A DNA stretch of 64,000 nt from assembly GCF_007050985.1 (NCBI RefSeq), contig NZ_VHSF01000001.1:496001-560000 (forward strand), read 5' to 3'. The notes below the pieces were generated by a model. That model made no database searches. It was given only the letters and a program-made list of their open reading frames with translations, and had not been told where the DNA came from. Origin of the DNA: Christiangramia sabulilitoris. GTDB lineage: Bacteria; Bacteroidota; Bacteroidia; Flavobacteriales; Flavobacteriaceae. Positions 17,391-26,357 of the stretch are shown here, piece after piece (the first letter of the stretch is position 1; every line of letters starts with the position of its first letter). The position numbers were made by a program, and so were the translations under genes.

Positions 17391-18293
17391 CTATACTCCG
17401 GTAAGGTATTCTTTTAAATTATCCAGAACTTTTTCAGACAATCTGTCTTTTGTTTTGGAAGACCAGCCTGCGCTGGTTTCCAATGCTATAACCTGCTTTG
17501 ATCTTAAGCTGGCTTCTGAAAGTGAACTCCCTGCATCCCCATCGAATATGGCGAAATTTGTTTTATTTCTCATCCATTGCTGAAAAGATAGTTCATCAAA
17601 TGGGCAACCCAGGGACGTATTTATAAGAATCTTGCCATCACCGAATTTTTTAAATTCTTTTTCTGCAAGTATGGAGTTGTTTTTAGGTAAGTGCAGGGAT
17701 ATGACTTCACATTTTTCCAACAGATCATGCAACCCCAGATATTTCACTCCTTTATCTTCCCAGCCTGTCTTCCTGGTTTTGCTGTAATAGTAAAGATCTG
17801 GGCCAAAAGGCAGTAAACAATTAGCCAGTAATTTACCGGTTACTCCCAGCCCAATAATTCCAATCTTTAATCCGGTAAGCTCAACCGGAATTTCTTTCCA
17901 TTGATGGCCTTTGTAGCCATTGAGCAATTGAATAAGTTCTGAAATTATGAATTCGGCCACTCCGGGGTCTCCATAATCGTTAATTCCTGTTACAGTGATT
18001 CCATTTTCCCGGGCAAATTCCACGGCCACGTTCGCCGAATCATCATCATATAAACTACAGGCCATGCCTATATATTTGAGATTGGGACAGGATCTTATGA
18101 CCTGCTCATCAATTTTGGTATGCCAGGAAACTAGTACCGCCTCAGCGTCCCCTATTCTTTGAATGATCTCCTCAACAGTTTCAGGATAATCTGTATACAC
18201 CTCAACCTCTGTCCTGCTAAAATTTTGCAATTCAGAGATCGCCTGCTTATTTAATTTGGTTTGGTCTACGCAAACTATTTTATTGAATTCCAT
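17391..18293 (-). CDS. D-2-hydroxyacid dehydrogenase family protein
   Basis: 300 aa. The Rossmann motif 'LKIGIIGLGVTGKLLANCL' sits near residue 135; 'CEVISLHLPKNNSIL' and 'ILINTSLG' are the usual NAD-domain signatures, and the N-terminal substrate domain includes 'NLKYIGMACSLYDD'. The expected catalytic His near the C-terminus is replaced in this region ('IALETSAGWSSKT' where HTAGxS-like motifs occur, here with TSAGWSS), so activity as a classical dehydrogenase is uncertain. Cytoplasmic, single gene. Confidence 0.8.
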   Translation of the reverse strand: MEFNKIVCVDQTKLNKQAISELQNFSRTEVEVYTDYPETVEEIIQRIGDAEAVLVSWHTKIDEQVIRSCPNLKYIGMACSLYDDDSANVAVEFARENGITVTGINDYGDPGVAEFIISELIQLLNGYKGHQWKEIPVELTGLKIGIIGLGVTGKLLANCLLPFGPDLYYYSKTRKTGWEDKGVKYLGLHDLLEKCEVISLHLPKNNSILAEKEFKKFGDGKILINTSLGCPFDELSFQQWMRNKTNFAIFDGDAGSSLSEASLRSKQVIALETSAGWSSKTKDRLSEKVLDNLKEYLTGV

Positions 18294-18359
18294 AGGCTAT
18301 TATAATACCTCCATATCATTAAAATCTATGAAGTTATTTACTGGAGATGTTTTATATTA

Positions 18360-18480
18360 AGATTGCTTCCCCAGACGCATCGGGATCGCAATGACAAATA
18401 AAATTATTTTTAAGTCACCCTGAACCTGTTTCAGAGCCTCAAGTTAGAGACGCTGAAATAATCAGGCACGACGATTCTTC
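18360..18480. repeat. REP-like intergenic repeat, copy 1
   Basis: Contains 'GCATCGGGATCGCAATGAC', 'CACCCTGAACCTGTTTCAG' and an imperfect echo 'CGCTGAAATAATCAGGCACGACG'. The theme (CTGAA...TTCAG, GGGATCGC) recurs at 22280-22400 and looks like the extragenic palindromic repeats scattered in Bacteroidota genomes. Confidence 0.45.
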
Positions 18481-18513
18481 TATTATAACAAAGATCGAAA
18501 GGATAATTAAATT

Positions 18514-18541
18514 AAAAGGCCGAAAGTGATTTCGGCCTTTT
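18514..18541. terminator. Intrinsic terminator of acyl-CoA carboxylase operon
   Basis: AAAAGGCCGAAA, loop GTGA, TTTCGGCCTTTT, a perfect 12-bp stem 4 bp beyond the stop of the carboxyltransferase gene (minus strand). Confidence 0.85.
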
Positions 18542-18544
18542 AAT

Positions 18545-20086
18545 TTATAACGGAATATTCCCGTGTTTCCTGTTTGGTCTTAAAACGTGCTTGGTCTCAA
18601 GCGCACTAAAGGCTTTGATGAGTTTTCTTCGGGTGTCTTTTGGCAGAATGACCTCATCTATAAATCCACGTTGGGCTGCCTCAAAAGGAGTAGCAAATTT
18701 TTCAGCATACTCGGCCTCTTTTTCAGCCAGTTTCTTTTCAGGATCTTTTGCTGCAGCGATCTCTTTTCTAAAAATGATCTCTGAGGCTCCTTTTGCTCCC
18801 ATCACGGCAATTTCTGCTGTTGGCCAGGCAAAATTAAAGTCGGCTCCAATATGTTTGGAGTTCATTACATCATAAGCGCCTCCATAGGCTTTTCTCGTGA
18901 TTACGGTTACTTTTGGCACCGTGGCTTCACTTAAGGCATAAAGCAGCTTGGCTCCATGTAAAATGATACCATTCCACTCCTGATCTGTTCCCGGAAGGAA
19001 TCCCGGTACATCCACCAGTACCAGAAGCGGGATATTAAAGCAGTCACAGAACCTGGTAAACCTGGCGGCTTTTTTGGATGAATCCACATCCAGCACCCCG
19101 GCAAGGCTCATAGGCTGATTTGCGATCACTCCTACACTCCTGCCCCCAATCCTGGAAAAACCTACAATAATATTATCTGCATAATCCTTATGTATCTCAA
19201 AGAATGAATCGTCATCAATAATTCCTTTGATGACCTCATGCATATCATAGGGTTTATTTGAACTGTCTGGAACAATACTTTCCAGTACCCCCCGATGTTC
19301 ATCTCCCAGTTCAAAATCAAGTTTAGCAGGAGCAGATTGATTATTTTGCGGCATGTAACTTATCAACCTTTTGATATTTTCAAGGCAGATAATATCATTG
19401 GCCGCCGTTATATGAGTCACTCCAGATTTGGTGGAATGTGTACTCGCACCTCCAAGTTCTTCTGAAGTAACATTCTCATTGGTCACGGTTTTTACCACAT
19501 TTGGACCGGTCACGAACATATAGGAAGTATCCTCCACCATCAGGGTGAAATCTGTAATCGCCGGGGAATAAACCGCTCCACCGGCACAAGGTCCCATAAT
19601 CGCAGATATTTGTGGCACCACCCCTGAAGCTTTCACATTACGGTGAAAGATATCGGCATATCCACCAAGGGATTTTACTCCTTCCTGTATCCTCGCACCT
19701 CCGGAATCGTTAAGTCCTATTATCGGTGCACCAACTTTAACGGCCATATCCATGATCTTACATATCTTTTCGGCATGAGTCTCGGATAATGACCCTCCAA
19801 AAACCGTAAAATCCTGGGCGAATACATAAACCAGCCTTCCGTGGATCGTACCATAACCTGTGATCACCCCATCACCATAGAACTTTTGTTTATCCATCCC
19901 GAAATCTGTGGTACGGTGGGTCACTAAAATTCCTATTTCTTCAAAAGAATTTTCGTCAAGAAGATAATTCACCCTTTCCCGGGCGGTCAATTTTTTTTGT
20001 TCGTGCTGTCTGGCAATTCTTTTCTCGCCACCACCTTTGTGGGCTTCAGCGATCTTTTCTTTTAATTTATCTAGGTTCTGACTCAT
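18545..20086 (-). CDS. Acyl-CoA carboxylase carboxyltransferase subunit (propionyl-CoA type)
   Basis: 513 aa crotonase-fold carboxyltransferase that moves CO2 from carboxybiotin to an acyl-CoA. Landmarks: '[19 protein letters not shown]', '[18 protein letters not shown]', '[17 protein letters not shown]', 'AYGGAYDVM' and the C-terminal 'RKHGNIPL'. Full length for PccB/MmdA-like subunits. With the biotin carboxylase (17 bp upstream) and carrier it makes a complete three-protein enzyme, likely for propionyl- or methylcrotonyl-type CoA esters. Confidence 0.92.
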   Translation of the reverse strand: MSQNLDKLKEKIAEAHKGGGEKRIARQHEQKKLTARERVNYLLDENSFEEIGILVTHRTTDFGMDKQKFYGDGVITGYGTIHGRLVYVFAQDFTVFGGSLSETHAEKICKIMDMAVKVGAPIIGLNDSGGARIQEGVKSLGGYADIFHRNVKASGVVPQISAIMGPCAGGAVYSPAITDFTLMVEDTSYMFVTGPNVVKTVTNENVTSEELGGASTHSTKSGVTHITAANDIICLENIKRLISYMPQNNQSAPAKLDFELGDEHRGVLESIVPDSSNKPYDMHEVIKGIIDDDSFFEIHKDYADNIIVGFSRIGGRSVGVIANQPMSLAGVLDVDSSKKAARFTRFCDCFNIPLLVLVDVPGFLPGTDQEWNGIILHGAKLLYALSEATVPKVTVITRKAYGGAYDVMNSKHIGADFNFAWPTAEIAVMGAKGASEIIFRKEIAAAKDPEKKLAEKEAEYAEKFATPFEAAQRGFIDEVILPKDTRRKLIKAFSALETKHVLRPNRKHGNIPL

Positions 20087-20102
20087 CTCTGAATTCTGAA
20101 TT

Positions 20103-21545
20103 TTATTTGTGTGGTAATCTTAATTGTTCCTTATCTATCATGTATTGCTTCAGGGCCAGTAGAGCGGCCAGTTTAGCTTCTTCTTCCGTTTCTTCCTTAA
20201 GAGCTTCAGGCGAATAATATTTCTTAACAAAATGAGTATCAAAATTTCCGCTTCTGAAAGCCTCATGCTGAAAAACGAACTTCCCGAACGGTAAGGTTGT
20301 ACTAACTCCTTCCACGATATAATGATCTATGGCTTTGATCATCATCTGGATGGCTTCTTCCCTGGTTTTACCATAAGTGATCAATTTCGCAAGCATAGGG
20401 TCATAATAAATAGGAACTTCCATTCCTTCTTCAAATCCATTATCCAGCCTGATGCCGTCACCTTCAGGGATCTGATATTTTTCCAAGGTCCCGGTGCTGG
20501 GCATAAAATCTTCCAGAGGATCCTCCGCATAAACTCTAAGTTCTACTGCATGGCCCTTGATCTTAAGATCCTCCTGAGAATACTGAAGTTTTTCCCCTCG
20601 GGCTACCAGGATCTGTTGTTCCACAAGATCTATCCCGGTAATATACTCAGTTACAGGATGTTCTACCTGTAATCTGGTATTCATTTCCAGGAAATAAAAA
20701 TTACGGTTTTCATCAAACAGGAATTCCACCGTCCCTGCTCCCACATAATCGCAGGCACGGGCAACTTTAACAGCTGCTTCTCCCATTTCTTTTCTAAGGG
20801 CATCATCCAGAACTACAGAGGGAGCTTCTTCCACCACCTTCTGATGTCTTCGCTGAATACTACATTCTCTTTCAAATAAGTGCAGCGTGTTACCATGAGT
20901 ATCTGCCAGCACCTGAATTTCAATATGCCTTGGAGATGAAACATATTTTTCTATAAATACAGAACCATCACCAAATGCAGATTCGGCTTCACTAATAGCA
21001 CGTTTCATTTGATCTTCCAGGTCCTTTTCACGTTCTACCACTCTCATTCCCTTACCTCCACCACCGGCAGATGCTTTAATCAAAATAGGAAACCCAATAT
21101 CACGGGCTATTTCTTTAGCCTTTTCTGTATCTGTGATCGCCTCGTCTATACCGGGAACCATGGGGATATCATATGCTTTTACCGCATCTTTCGCGGCCAG
21201 TTTACTACCCATAATCTTGATTGCTTTGGATCCAGGACCAATCCAGGTAATCCCATTGTTTTCCACAGCCTCGGCAAATCCCGCATTTTCACTAAGAAAA
21301 CCATAACCAGGGTGAATACCATCCACCTTTAATTTTTTGGCAACCTCAATTATTTTATCTCCCTTAAGGTAAGATTCACTGGAAGGTGCCTCCCCTATAC
21401 ATACTGCTTCATCTGCAAATTTTACATGGGGTGCATTTCTATCGGCTTTAGAATAAACTGCGACCGTATCTATGCCCATACGTTTGATGGTTTTCATCAC
21501 CCGCAGTGCGATCTCTCCCCGGTTCGCTACTAATATTTTTTTCAT
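20103..21545 (-). CDS. Biotin carboxylase subunit of acyl-CoA carboxylase
   Basis: 480 aa ATP-grasp enzyme that carboxylates protein-bound biotin. '[21 protein letters not shown]' region (N-terminus, quoted in part), glycine-rich ATP loop '[15 protein letters not shown]', '[17 protein letters not shown]', and catalytic '[16 protein letters not shown]' are intact. A C-terminal extension of about 30 residues after the usual end ('[19 protein letters not shown]') is common in flavobacterial members. Middle gene of the operon, 74 bp after the carrier gene. Confidence 0.93.
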   Translation of the reverse strand: MKKILVANRGEIALRVMKTIKRMGIDTVAVYSKADRNAPHVKFADEAVCIGEAPSSESYLKGDKIIEVAKKLKVDGIHPGYGFLSENAGFAEAVENNGITWIGPGSKAIKIMGSKLAAKDAVKAYDIPMVPGIDEAITDTEKAKEIARDIGFPILIKASAGGGGKGMRVVEREKDLEDQMKRAISEAESAFGDGSVFIEKYVSSPRHIEIQVLADTHGNTLHLFERECSIQRRHQKVVEEAPSVVLDDALRKEMGEAAVKVARACDYVGAGTVEFLFDENRNFYFLEMNTRLQVEHPVTEYITGIDLVEQQILVARGEKLQYSQEDLKIKGHAVELRVYAEDPLEDFMPSTGTLEKYQIPEGDGIRLDNGFEEGMEVPIYYDPMLAKLITYGKTREEAIQMMIKAIDHYIVEGVSTTLPFGKFVFQHEAFRSGNFDTHFVKKYYSPEALKEETEEEAKLAALLALKQYMIDKEQLRLPHK

Positions 21546-21619
21546 ATCTATTTTTCAATAAGACCTCTCCCAGGTGTTCGAGGCATTTTCTTATTAATTT
21601 AAATCTTGTTCAATAAGGA

Positions 21620-22105
21620 TTATTCCATCTCTATTAATAACTGGTTCTTCTCTACGGTATCGCTTTTGCTAACCGTAACAGACTTTACAACCCCATCTCT
21701 GGGTGCGGTTAATGTATTCTCCATTTTCATGGCTTCCAGAACCAGCAGGTAGTCGCCTTCTTTAACCTGGTCGCCTTCACTTACATTTACTTCCAGAATA
21801 AGACCGGGCATAGGAGCCTTGATATCGTTTACCTGTTGTGAACTACCCAGGGATAATCCCATTTCCTCAATGAGCTGATCCAGATCGTTATTGATCTTAA
21901 CTGAATAAATATTGGAATTGATCCTGACCTCGTAGGTCCGGTTTAGAAAATCTGGTTTAGTAACTTCTGCAGAGAAGGAACGGTTATCCTTTAGTAAATG
22001 AAAATGATTTTCTGAAGTTTTTTGAGTATCCAGCGCTTTGATCTCTTGTTCTGAAATTTCAAATTCCAGTGCACTGTTCACTTTAACCTTGTATTTATGA
22101 TCCAT
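21620..22105 (-). CDS. Biotin carboxyl carrier protein
   Basis: 161 aa. The C-terminal half is a biotinyl domain with 'LVLEAMKMENTL', biotinylated on Lys127; 'IKAPMPGLILEVNVSEGD' opens the domain. The N-terminal half ('HKYKVKVNSALEFEISEQE') is the small beta domain typical of carriers paired with propionyl-CoA-type carboxylases. First gene of the three-gene carboxylase operon. Confidence 0.9.
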   Translation of the reverse strand: MDHKYKVKVNSALEFEISEQEIKALDTQKTSENHFHLLKDNRSFSAEVTKPDFLNRTYEVRINSNIYSVKINNDLDQLIEEMGLSLGSSQQVNDIKAPMPGLILEVNVSEGDQVKEGDYLLVLEAMKMENTLTAPRDGVVKSVTVSKSDTVEKNQLLIEME

Positions 22106-22494
22106 AAAGACGTATATGTATGGTTATTTTTGACCTTGGAGCGTAAATATAGAAAAATAAAGGTTTTTGAAGTGTTGCAGAAATCTCAAAATATGGCGGT
22201 TTATTATGGTTTTTCCATTATTGTAATGGTTTAAAATGATATTCTGATTCAAATTTTTCAGAAAATAACAGTCCAGGGGTGAATTGAATTGTTTTGGACG
22301 ACTTTCTCTCTTAGATGCTGAAACGAGTTCAGCATGACGAAGTTTTCTTTTAGAACTAAAATCGCTGCTGATAAAGAATTGGGATCGCTATAATAGCGAG
22401 AATGAATGCCCACGAAAGAAACCCGGTTAAATATTAGCAATAAAAAAAACCCGGAAATTGATTCCGGGTTTGTATCTGTGGTTTTAAAATCTAT
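22106..22494. other. Intergenic region with REP-like repeat copy 2 and terminator
   Basis: No credible gene. Holds 'GATGCTGAAACGAGTTCAGC' followed by ATGACGAAG and 'ATTGGGATCGCTATAATAGC' (22313-22400), matching the theme of the repeat at 18360-18480, and then a terminator at 22447-22473 for the downstream MBL gene. A 60-codon minus frame across it (with MLNSFQHL) is the usual shadow of such repeats. Confidence 0.5.
22447..22473. terminator. Intrinsic terminator of MBL-rhodanese operon
   Basis: AAACCCGGAA, loop ATTGA, TTCCGGGTTT; T/A tails on both strands, just beyond the stop of the minus-strand gene. Confidence 0.75.
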
Positions 22495-23832
22495 CTATTT
22501 AAACTCTGTGATCGCATCACTAAGGTCATAGACTTTGGTATTCGCAAATCGCTCGTCCAGGATACTGCTACCTGCAGCAGACCTGTATCCACCGGCACAA
22601 TGAACAACCACTGGCTTATGAGACGGGATCTCTGTGGCATTTTCCCTAAGCTCATTTAAGGGTACGGCAATCGCATCCTCAAAGATCTTCCCTTCTGCCA
22701 CCTCGCTGTTATTTCTAATATCTACAATGGTATAATTATCCTGGTTATTCCTAAAATCCTCAAGGTCCAGTTGGGCCGACTTTCGGGATACCTCTGCGCC
22801 CAGGGTAATTACTGCCTTTACCTGCTTTTCGTAGCCTATTTTTGCTGTTCTTTCCAGCATATTCTCAATATTATCTACTGAATCTATTACCAGGTAAAAC
22901 TCTTCCTTAGGTTTGACGATAGCACCCAGCCAGGTTTCATATTTATCTTTTTCAGACCTGGCCATGATATTGATACTATTTGGCAGGTGACCTGCTTTAA
23001 AGGTATCGCCGTCCCTGGTATCCACAACAGTAACCCCGGCCTGAACCTCGTTTACGTTAAGTCTGATCTTATTAGCCCATTTTGTGCGCTGTACATTTTC
23101 TGGTCCTGTTTTATTAATATCCACGTTAAAACCGAAGTAATGCGGGATAAAAGGCTGATCCTTCAAGATCTCTTCCACGAACTCATCTTCAGTCTGGTCC
23201 TTAAAAGCCCAGTTTCCCTGGCGCTCATTTCCAAGAGTACTGGAAGAAGCGTCACTCATATTCTTACCACACAGAGAGCCAGCTCCATGTGCCGGATAAA
23301 CCAAAGCATTATCTGGCAGATCTGTAAATTTGTTTTGAATAGTGTCATACATCTGTTTAGCCAGGTCTATTCTTTTCGCCTTCATATTCCCCGCTTTTTC
23401 GCGAAGATCTGGTCTACCTACATTTCCTATAAAAAGGGTGTCACCCGTAAAAAGTGCGGTATCCTCACCTTCTTCAGCTACCACAGTGATACTATCTGGA
23501 GAGTGTCCCGGGGTATTCCTGGCACTGAATTTAATATCACCAATCTTAATGCTGTCGCCGTCATCAAAAGTTTTGTGGGGATAATCTGCACCAACCAGCT
23601 CACTAACGTAAATAGTGGCACCAGTCTCTTCATGTATCTGCATATGGCTGCTCACAAAGTCGGCGTGTGGATGCGTCTCAAAAACCGCAATAATTTTCGC
23701 ATTCTGCTCTTCGGCATACCGGTAATATTCCATAGGATTTCTGGATGGATCTACCAGTGCCATTTCCCCGTTACTTACGATAGCATAGGAAAAATGTGCT
23801 AATGGATCATCTTTGAATTGTTTTATGGTCAT
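22495..23832 (-). CDS. MBL-fold persulfide dioxygenase-like protein fused to two rhodanese domains
   Basis: 445 aa. Residues 1-230: metallo-beta-lactamase fold with 'FETHPHADFVSSHMQI' and 'TPGHSPDSITVV', the ETHE1/CstB-type mononuclear-iron site that oxidises glutathione or other persulfides to sulfite. Residues 250-345: a rhodanese domain whose active loop reads 'VIDSVDN', without Cys, so probably inactive. Residues 350-445: a second rhodanese domain with active Cys in 'VVHCAGGYRSAA'. Fits a CstB-like sulfide-detoxification enzyme. Cotranscribed with the sterol-desaturase-like gene upstream. Confidence 0.88.
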   Translation of the reverse strand: MTIKQFKDDPLAHFSYAIVSNGEMALVDPSRNPMEYYRYAEEQNAKIIAVFETHPHADFVSSHMQIHEETGATIYVSELVGADYPHKTFDDGDSIKIGDIKFSARNTPGHSPDSITVVAEEGEDTALFTGDTLFIGNVGRPDLREKAGNMKAKRIDLAKQMYDTIQNKFTDLPDNALVYPAHGAGSLCGKNMSDASSSTLGNERQGNWAFKDQTEDEFVEEILKDQPFIPHYFGFNVDINKTGPENVQRTKWANKIRLNVNEVQAGVTVVDTRDGDTFKAGHLPNSINIMARSEKDKYETWLGAIVKPKEEFYLVIDSVDNIENMLERTAKIGYEKQVKAVITLGAEVSRKSAQLDLEDFRNNQDNYTIVDIRNNSEVAEGKIFEDAIAVPLNELRENATEIPSHKPVVVHCAGGYRSAAGSSILDERFANTKVYDLSDAITEFK

Positions 23833-23847
23833 GGTATTTTATATTTA

Positions 23848-24741
23848 TTATTGATTTGTCTTTAAATTTGTTCTTTTCTGAAATGGAAATAGCGTTTGGT
23901 TCTTAAAGTCATCGGGAAAATCCTCATCTCCATAAAAGCCCAGTTCTATCTTCTTTCCATTTTTCGGAATATAAGCCGTTCCAAACAGGTAATCCCATAT
24001 GCTCAGGCTTAACCCGTAATTCATTCCAAAAGGCCTTTCTGCCGGTAATTCTTTAGCATGATGCCAGATATGCATTTTGGGGTTATTAAAAATATATCCC
24101 AAAGGTCCATAATTCCAGCCAAGATTGGCATGGTTAAGATGACCTACAAAAACTGCAAACATATGTATCACAAAAAATTCTTTTATTCCGAAGCCTATCA
24201 TAGCAAGCGGAAGATACTGAACCGTTTTGTAAATAATGGTTTCCATAAAGTGAAACCTGAACTGTGCGGCATAACCCATTTCTTTTACACTATGGTGAAT
24301 CTTATGAAATTCCCATAGCCAGGCTCTTCTGTGCAGCTGCCGGTGCACATTCCACTGTATAAAATCTGCCAGCACGAACATGATCAATAGCTGGCTCCAT
24401 GCAGGTAAATTATTCAATTGTATGGCAACAATATTTTCAATCCCAAAAAGACTAAGAAAATCATTGAACAGCTCCACGCCTACATTGCTCAAGGCATTAT
24501 AGCCAATGAGTGAAAACAGAAAAAAATTGAAAACAATGTAAAAAGTATCCAGCCAGAATCCTTTACGTATTATTTTCTGGTCTTTTCTCCACGGAATTAG
24601 GATCTCCAATACCCATACCAACAAGGAAAGACCAATAAGCCAGTAAAAATAACTGGTCCACGAAGGATTGGTAATTTCATCCAGCAGGTAATGATAATAA
24701 CCCGAGAATGAATTCGCTATAATGTCCAGATATTTATCCAA
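23848..24741 (-). CDS. Sterol desaturase/fatty acid hydroxylase family membrane protein
   Basis: 297 aa integral membrane di-iron enzyme family. Histidine clusters 'WNVHRQLHRR', 'WEFHKIHHS' and 'MHIWHHAKE' supply the metal ligands; four membrane helices precede and intersperse them. Substrate unknown. Sixteen bp before the MBL-rhodanese gene and directly behind a palindrome promoter, which suggests a membrane-lipid or redox role in the sulfur stress response. That link is inference from context. Confidence 0.85.
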   Translation of the reverse strand: MDKYLDIIANSFSGYYHYLLDEITNPSWTSYFYWLIGLSLLVWVLEILIPWRKDQKIIRKGFWLDTFYIVFNFFLFSLIGYNALSNVGVELFNDFLSLFGIENIVAIQLNNLPAWSQLLIMFVLADFIQWNVHRQLHRRAWLWEFHKIHHSVKEMGYAAQFRFHFMETIIYKTVQYLPLAMIGFGIKEFFVIHMFAVFVGHLNHANLGWNYGPLGYIFNNPKMHIWHHAKELPAERPFGMNYGLSLSIWDYLFGTAYIPKNGKKIELGFYGDEDFPDDFKNQTLFPFQKRTNLKTNQ

Positions 24742-24759
24742 GTTTTTTTAATTCTGTCA

Positions 24760-24803
24760 CAAAAATATAAATATTGGGAACTTAAGGAAGTAACTTTTGT
24801 TAC
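24760..24803 (-). promoter_or_regulatory. Crp/Fnr-type activated promoter, MBL-rhodanese operon
   Basis: Palindrome GTAAC-TTTT-GTTAC at 24790-24803, exactly 22 bp, then minus-strand TATTTTTG (24760-24767), a perfect -7 box, 19 bp before the start at 24741. Confidence 0.7.
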
Positions 24804-25062
24804 AGTTATTCATAATAGCTGAAACTGTGATACATGCTGAAGGCTTACATTTTTTATACTGAATAGAAAATACAGGATTTACGGAATTAAAATGACCAGG
24901 AATTTGTGAGAAAATCTATGCTAAAAGCCGGATTGAAAAGGAATGCCAATAACACAGATTTCTAAGTTCTAAAAGCTTATAACAATTGAATCCTGATAAC
25001 ACCACGGAGTTAAAAAGCTTACCGCTAAAATTGCAGCAGTTTAGAAGTGGAAAATGTCAGGT
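24804..25062. other. Intergenic, nothing recognised
   Basis: About 260 bp between the palindrome promoter and the end of the next minus-strand gene. No frame with a credible start, no hairpin with T tail, no repeat seen. Confidence 0.5.
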
Positions 25063-25473
25063 CTACTTAAGGATCAATCTCAAAAATTGTTTTCTTCCGA
25101 AGGTGATAAAGTAGATAAGGTAACCAAAATAAAACATCAGTAAGGTTCCTAAGGCAAGACTGTTATAGTTATATCCAAAATACAAACCGAAATATATAGT
25201 CCCGGTTAGGAGTGCTACCGGTAGCAGATATTCAGAAAACAGGAACCCACGGATCTCTATTCTCCTTATCTCATCCTTTTCCACATGAAAATTTATGGTC
25301 TCACTACGACACCAGCCCACTCTGGCAAATAAAGTATAATTTCCCTCCGGGATTGTGAAATTAAGAAGTTGCCCGTCATGGATCTCAATAAATTTCTCAG
25401 CGTTGAGATAAATTTCAAAGGGTTTGAATTTACTGGCCCATTCAGAATTTCTTTTAATGATTAATTCTGGCAT
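25063..25473 (-). CDS. Membrane protein with N-terminal beta domain
   Basis: 136 aa from MPELIIKRNSEWASKFKPF. Residues 1-75 look like a small beta sandwich ('GNYTLFARVGWCRSETINF'), followed by two membrane helices ('YLLPVALLTGTIYFGLYFG', 'LGTLLMFYFGYLIYFITFG'). Family not recognised. A longer frame starting at 25500 would run through the palindrome at 25494-25507, which argues for this shorter start. The gene lies only 21 bp from that operator. Confidence 0.6.
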   Translation of the reverse strand: MPELIIKRNSEWASKFKPFEIYLNAEKFIEIHDGQLLNFTIPEGNYTLFARVGWCRSETINFHVEKDEIRRIEIRGFLFSEYLLPVALLTGTIYFGLYFGYNYNSLALGTLLMFYFGYLIYFITFGRKQFLRLILK

Positions 25474-25493
25474 TTTTAATGGTTGTTCTTTGT

Positions 25494-25507
25494 GTAACAA
25501 ATGTTAC
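25494..25507. promoter_or_regulatory. Fourth GTAAC-N4-GTTAC operator
   Basis: GTAAC-AAAT-GTTAC, a perfect palindrome. On the plus strand, 22 bp further, TATCTTGT (25530-25537) is a weak -7 box at the same spacing as the three other operators. On the minus strand it lies 21 bp before the gene at 25473, too close for the same activator geometry. Confidence 0.5.
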
Positions 25508-25542
25508 ATAAAAACTTTATTTGAATAGATATCTTGTATGCG

Positions 25543-25632
25543 GTTAAATAGGTTAATTTTTTTGCCCTCAAAAACAGGTTTTTTTCATAATGTTTAGAAC
25601 ATCGGTTCCACCCTACAGGAACCGGTGTTTTT
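25543..25632 (+). ncRNA. Candidate small RNA between operator and terminator
   Basis: A plus-strand transcript from the operator-linked -7 box (25530-25537) would run about 90 nt to a strong terminator: stem AACATCGGTTCC / GGAACCGGTGTT (25598-25629) with a TTTTTATTT tail only in the plus direction. No plus-strand gene is present that would need this terminator. No protein of useful length is encoded. Evidence is positional only. Confidence 0.3.
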
Positions 25633-26320
25633 ATTTATAGAAAACACTGATCTCTTCCAGGGGTTTTCTATGTATATCGGGTACCAGTGCGTCTTCGGCC
25701 GCGTAACCTACCGGTAAAAGCAAAAAAGCTCTCTCATTTTTCGGCCTTTTTAATAATTCTGCCAGGAAATTCATAGGACTTGGCGTATGGGTAAGGGTTA
25801 CCAAGCCGGCGTTATGAATTGCAGAGATCAGCAGTCCACAGGCGATGCCCACAGATTCGTTTACGTAATAATTATTCTGTTTTTCTCCATTTTCATCAAC
25901 TTCATAAGCTTCCTTAAAAACTACAATCAGCCACGGTGCTATTTCCAGGAATTCCTTATTGGTATCGGTTCCCAAAGGTGCGAGATCTTTTAACCAGCGT
26001 TCGCTCATACGGCTATTATAATTTTCCTCTTCCTCTTTTTCTGCAGCGATCCTTATGCTCTTTTTTAATTCCGGATTAGCTACGGCACAGAATTTCCAGG
26101 GTTGTTTATGTGCTCCGGAAGGAGCGGTCCCGGCAGTTTTTATAATATTCTCTATTACAACCTCAGCTACAGTTCTGTCTGAAAAATGTCTTACCGAGCA
26201 GCGGCTGTCCAGAAGTTTATAAAAATCTGCAGATCTTCTGGTCATTTCTTCAGAAGTATAATGAGGTGCTTCATAACCAATATGCCGGTAACCATTGATC
26301 ATCTTTTCATTTGCAGCCAT
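25631..26320 (-). CDS. Nitroreductase family protein
   Basis: 229 aa FMN-dependent oxidoreductase. 'LDSRCSVRHFSDRTV' gives the FMN-phosphate-binding R-S-VR motif, 'TAGTAPSGAHKQPWKF' the second, and 'LLPVGYAAEDALVP' the C-terminal one. Likely reduces nitro compounds or quinones, or acts as an iodotyrosine-dehalogenase-like enzyme; the substrate cannot be read. Cytoplasmic. Separated by 38 bp from the aldehyde dehydrogenase gene upstream on the same strand. Confidence 0.88.
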   Translation of the reverse strand: MAANEKMINGYRHIGYEAPHYTSEEMTRRSADFYKLLDSRCSVRHFSDRTVAEVVIENIIKTAGTAPSGAHKQPWKFCAVANPELKKSIRIAAEKEEEENYNSRMSERWLKDLAPLGTDTNKEFLEIAPWLIVVFKEAYEVDENGEKQNNYYVNESVGIACGLLISAIHNAGLVTLTHTPSPMNFLAELLKRPKNERAFLLLPVGYAAEDALVPDIHRKPLEEISVFYK

Positions 26321-26357
26321 AAGATATCTTATTAGTGTAATTGTTTTAAGGAATACT

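Noticed and set aside
22258-22440. Minus-strand 60-codon frame with MLNSFQHL
   Set aside because: Translation of a REP-like repeat; such shadow frames recur wherever the repeat occurs.
22987-23802. Plus-strand 271-codon frame opposite the MBL-rhodanese gene
   Set aside because: Antisense shadow; the minus-strand gene has clear catalytic motifs.
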